From Prorocentrum cordatum (lineage: Eukaryota > Sar > Dinophyceae > Prorocentrales > Prorocentraceae), in assembly GCA_963575745.1 (NCBI GenBank), contig CAUYUJ010003970.1:10950-74104 (forward strand): DNA of 63,155 bases, read 5' to 3'. Made by a program: the position numbers and the translations under genes. This document shows positions 61,851-63,155 of this stretch, in pieces; position 1 is the first letter of the stretch, and every line of letters begins with the position of its first letter. The notes below the pieces were generated by a model. The model searched no databases. It was not told the origin of the DNA and saw only the letters and a list, made by a program, of their open reading frames with translations.

Positions 61851-63039
61851 CGAAGCACAAGGCGTCGTTCTCGACGGACCCCTTCGACAGGTTGGGCGGG
61901 GCAGCTGGCAAGAGTTACGCTGCGAAATTGAAGCAGCGCGCGTTCTGCGGCTGTCCTTTGAAGGCGCCAGACAAGAAAGCCGAGTGCGCCATCTTGGGCA
62001 GCGATGCCGCCACAACGGCTTGGACGAGTCGAAAGAGGCGTTGCAGCCGCAATTGCGGCGCATCCTTCCGACCGAATTCTGGTTGGCAGCAGGAACGGAA
62101 GTGCAACGTTCCGGGTTTCGAAGAGGTGGGGGCTCGCGGAGTAGATTTTCTTACAGAGAAACGTGGCTTCACGTGCGACAACTTGGCGTTGGCGCGCCTG
62201 CGGCTCTTGCGAGCCAAGAACGCCCCTGGGCAGGAAGCAGCCGCGCGGCATCTTTTCGTCCATGAGCAACGGTGCTCCAAGGAGGGCGAGCTCTTGAGTC
62301 GCATTTCGCTTCGTGACCACTTGCTTCACGCGCTGGAGGGATTATCCGTGACCCGTCGGTCCCCGACGGGCGTGATTCCTTTCGATGCGGAATACCCTGC
62401 AGAATAGCAATGGAATGCGAAGAGAACTTTAACGCACCCCCCTTCCTACGAGGTGCGCGCGCAGGCCTTCGACTGGGATTTCGGTGTTCGCCGTGATCTT
62501 CAGGACGGCGTGGGCGTCCCAGAGCCAGCCGCAGCGCGCGGACGGAAGAGGAAATTGGCATACAGGGAGGACGAGAGGACTGCTTCGTGCGCCAACAAGG
62601 ACAAGGTTCGCCCAGCGATGCGCGGACACACTGCTGGGTGGCAATTTGTTCTTGATCCGCAATCTCGGCTACTGTTGGGGGCCACTGAGCATTCCCACAG
62701 CGAGAATATGGCGGACAAGCTGCGCGTCGTCAAGGCAGTCATGAGGCTGCCAAACGTCCGCGCTGATGTGTTGTTCCACGATGACGCATGCCATGTTGAA
62801 CAGCACGTGCACAAGAACCACGCAGCGTTCTTCCGTAGCCAGACACATTTCCTTTCCTGATCGGTAAGTTTCACTTAAAGAACCACAAGTGCAGCAAGCG
62901 CAAGTGGGCAAAGGCGGAGACGACGCGCGCGAATGGCCCCCCGTCGGAGCTTCCTGAGATTTTTAACAGCTGGATTCGCTGCGCCAACTTCTTTCTGAAT
63001 TCTTTGCGGCCCGCAAGCCATCGCTTCTGGGTTAGCTAG
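61851..63039 (+). mobile_element. KDZ/Zisupton-like transposase, degenerate
   Basis: Continues frame 2: KQRAFCGCPLKAPDKKAECA, CSRNCGASFRPNSGWQQERK, a Cys-rich region, then GVDFLTEKRGFTCDNLALAR. After TAG 62405 the same frame reads QAFDWDFGVRRDLQDGVGVP, RGHTAGWQFVLDPQSRLLLG, HSENMADKLRVVKAV and VRADVLFHDDACHVEQHVHK to a TGA at 62858. One base off (frame 1) the sense continues PFLIGKFHLKNHKCSKRKW and IFNSWIRCANFFLNSLRPAS, HRFW, ending TAG 63039. DDACH, the FH..(N)H..C string and the FN.W.R....N..RP..HRF tail are typical of KDZ-type DDE transposases. Such enzymes move their own DNA. Two TAGs and a shift make it inactive as read. Element ends were not found. Confidence 0.6.
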
Positions 63040-63155
63040 TTTTGTGAGATGTGGAATGCCACTGAGAAGGATTCGTCGACATGCCGATACGACGATTGAG
63101 CAGCGCGCTTATGAGTTATGATATGCTCGCGATTAGCCCTATGGCAGCCGAGGGA
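63040..63155. other. Window end, no feature recognised
   Basis: Unique sequence after the transposase stop. It may hold more of the element beyond the window. Confidence 0.5.

Noticed and set aside
60857-62860. Reassignment of TAG to sense
   Set aside because: Two TAGs in one degenerate frame are too few; other segments nearby are broken by TGA and frameshifts, which points to decay.
1-63155. tRNA, rRNA and SL RNA genes
   Set aside because: Several GGTTCGA-like strings were examined (for example near 400 and 17190) but none had a matching acceptor stem and anticodon arm; no rRNA-like block and no SL exon followed by GT was seen.

Overview
The window looks like nuclear DNA of a dinoflagellate. 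It is GC-rich and dominated by repeats. The strongest direct evidence is two relics of the dinoflagellate 22-nt trans-splicing leader (SL) embedded in the DNA: a 21/22 match at 23780-23801 and an 18/22 match at 57026-57047. Both lie on the + strand, each shortly upstream of an open frame. A contaminating prokaryote is unlikely given long (GGA)n/(CCT)n tracts, decayed LINE and KDZ-like transposon remains, WW and matrin-like zinc-finger fragments, and no operon-like packing. I cannot name the genus. A 100-N scaffold gap sits at 23117-23216.

Layout. 1-7.6 kb: microsatellites, a 42-bp minisatellite, a 430-bp-spaced direct duplication, and a large inverted repeat enclosing a TGAGGC-type satellite. 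7.6-9.3 kb: a frameshifted gene whose pieces read as a GGDEF (diguanylate-cyclase-like) domain followed by armadillo-type repeats. 9.4-12.0 kb: three tandem copies of an 860-880 bp unit, with a fourth copy inverted at 34.6-35.5 kb. 12-23 kb: GGA/CCT tracts, an 85-bp array, a zinc-finger coding region at 17.3-17.9 kb, and foldback and dispersed repeats. 23.8-30.4 kb: an SL relic with a short ORF, exon-like ORFs split by a 199-bp MITE, a 27-bp-repeat insertion and a decayed LINE (endonuclease plus reverse transcriptase). 31-36 kb: duplicated repeat modules and the inverted 860-bp unit. 36.2-46.5 kb: a roughly 10-kb field of diverged ~1-kb higher-order repeats. 46.6-47.2 kb: a WW-domain, proline-rich coding region. 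47.2-57 kb: a second intact 199-bp MITE, more dispersed repeats and minisatellites. 57.0-63.04 kb: the best coding stretch, a degenerate block with an SL relic at its 5' end, a P-loop (SF3-helicase-like) segment, a primase/polymerase-like segment with a DxDxxN motif, and a KDZ/Zisupton-like transposase segment.

Function. No pathway can be assembled. Every coding segment I recognise lies on the + strand, as expected if this is one unidirectional gene array. Almost all recognised protein segments carry frameshifts or stops, so they are either pseudogenes or damaged by consensus indels; the sequence alone cannot separate these. The most informative observations are the GGDEF-ARM combination, the primase-like/KDZ run sharing one frame, the SL relics, and a 199-bp inverted-repeat element whose two arms change together between copies and which is flanked by perfect 5-bp duplications.
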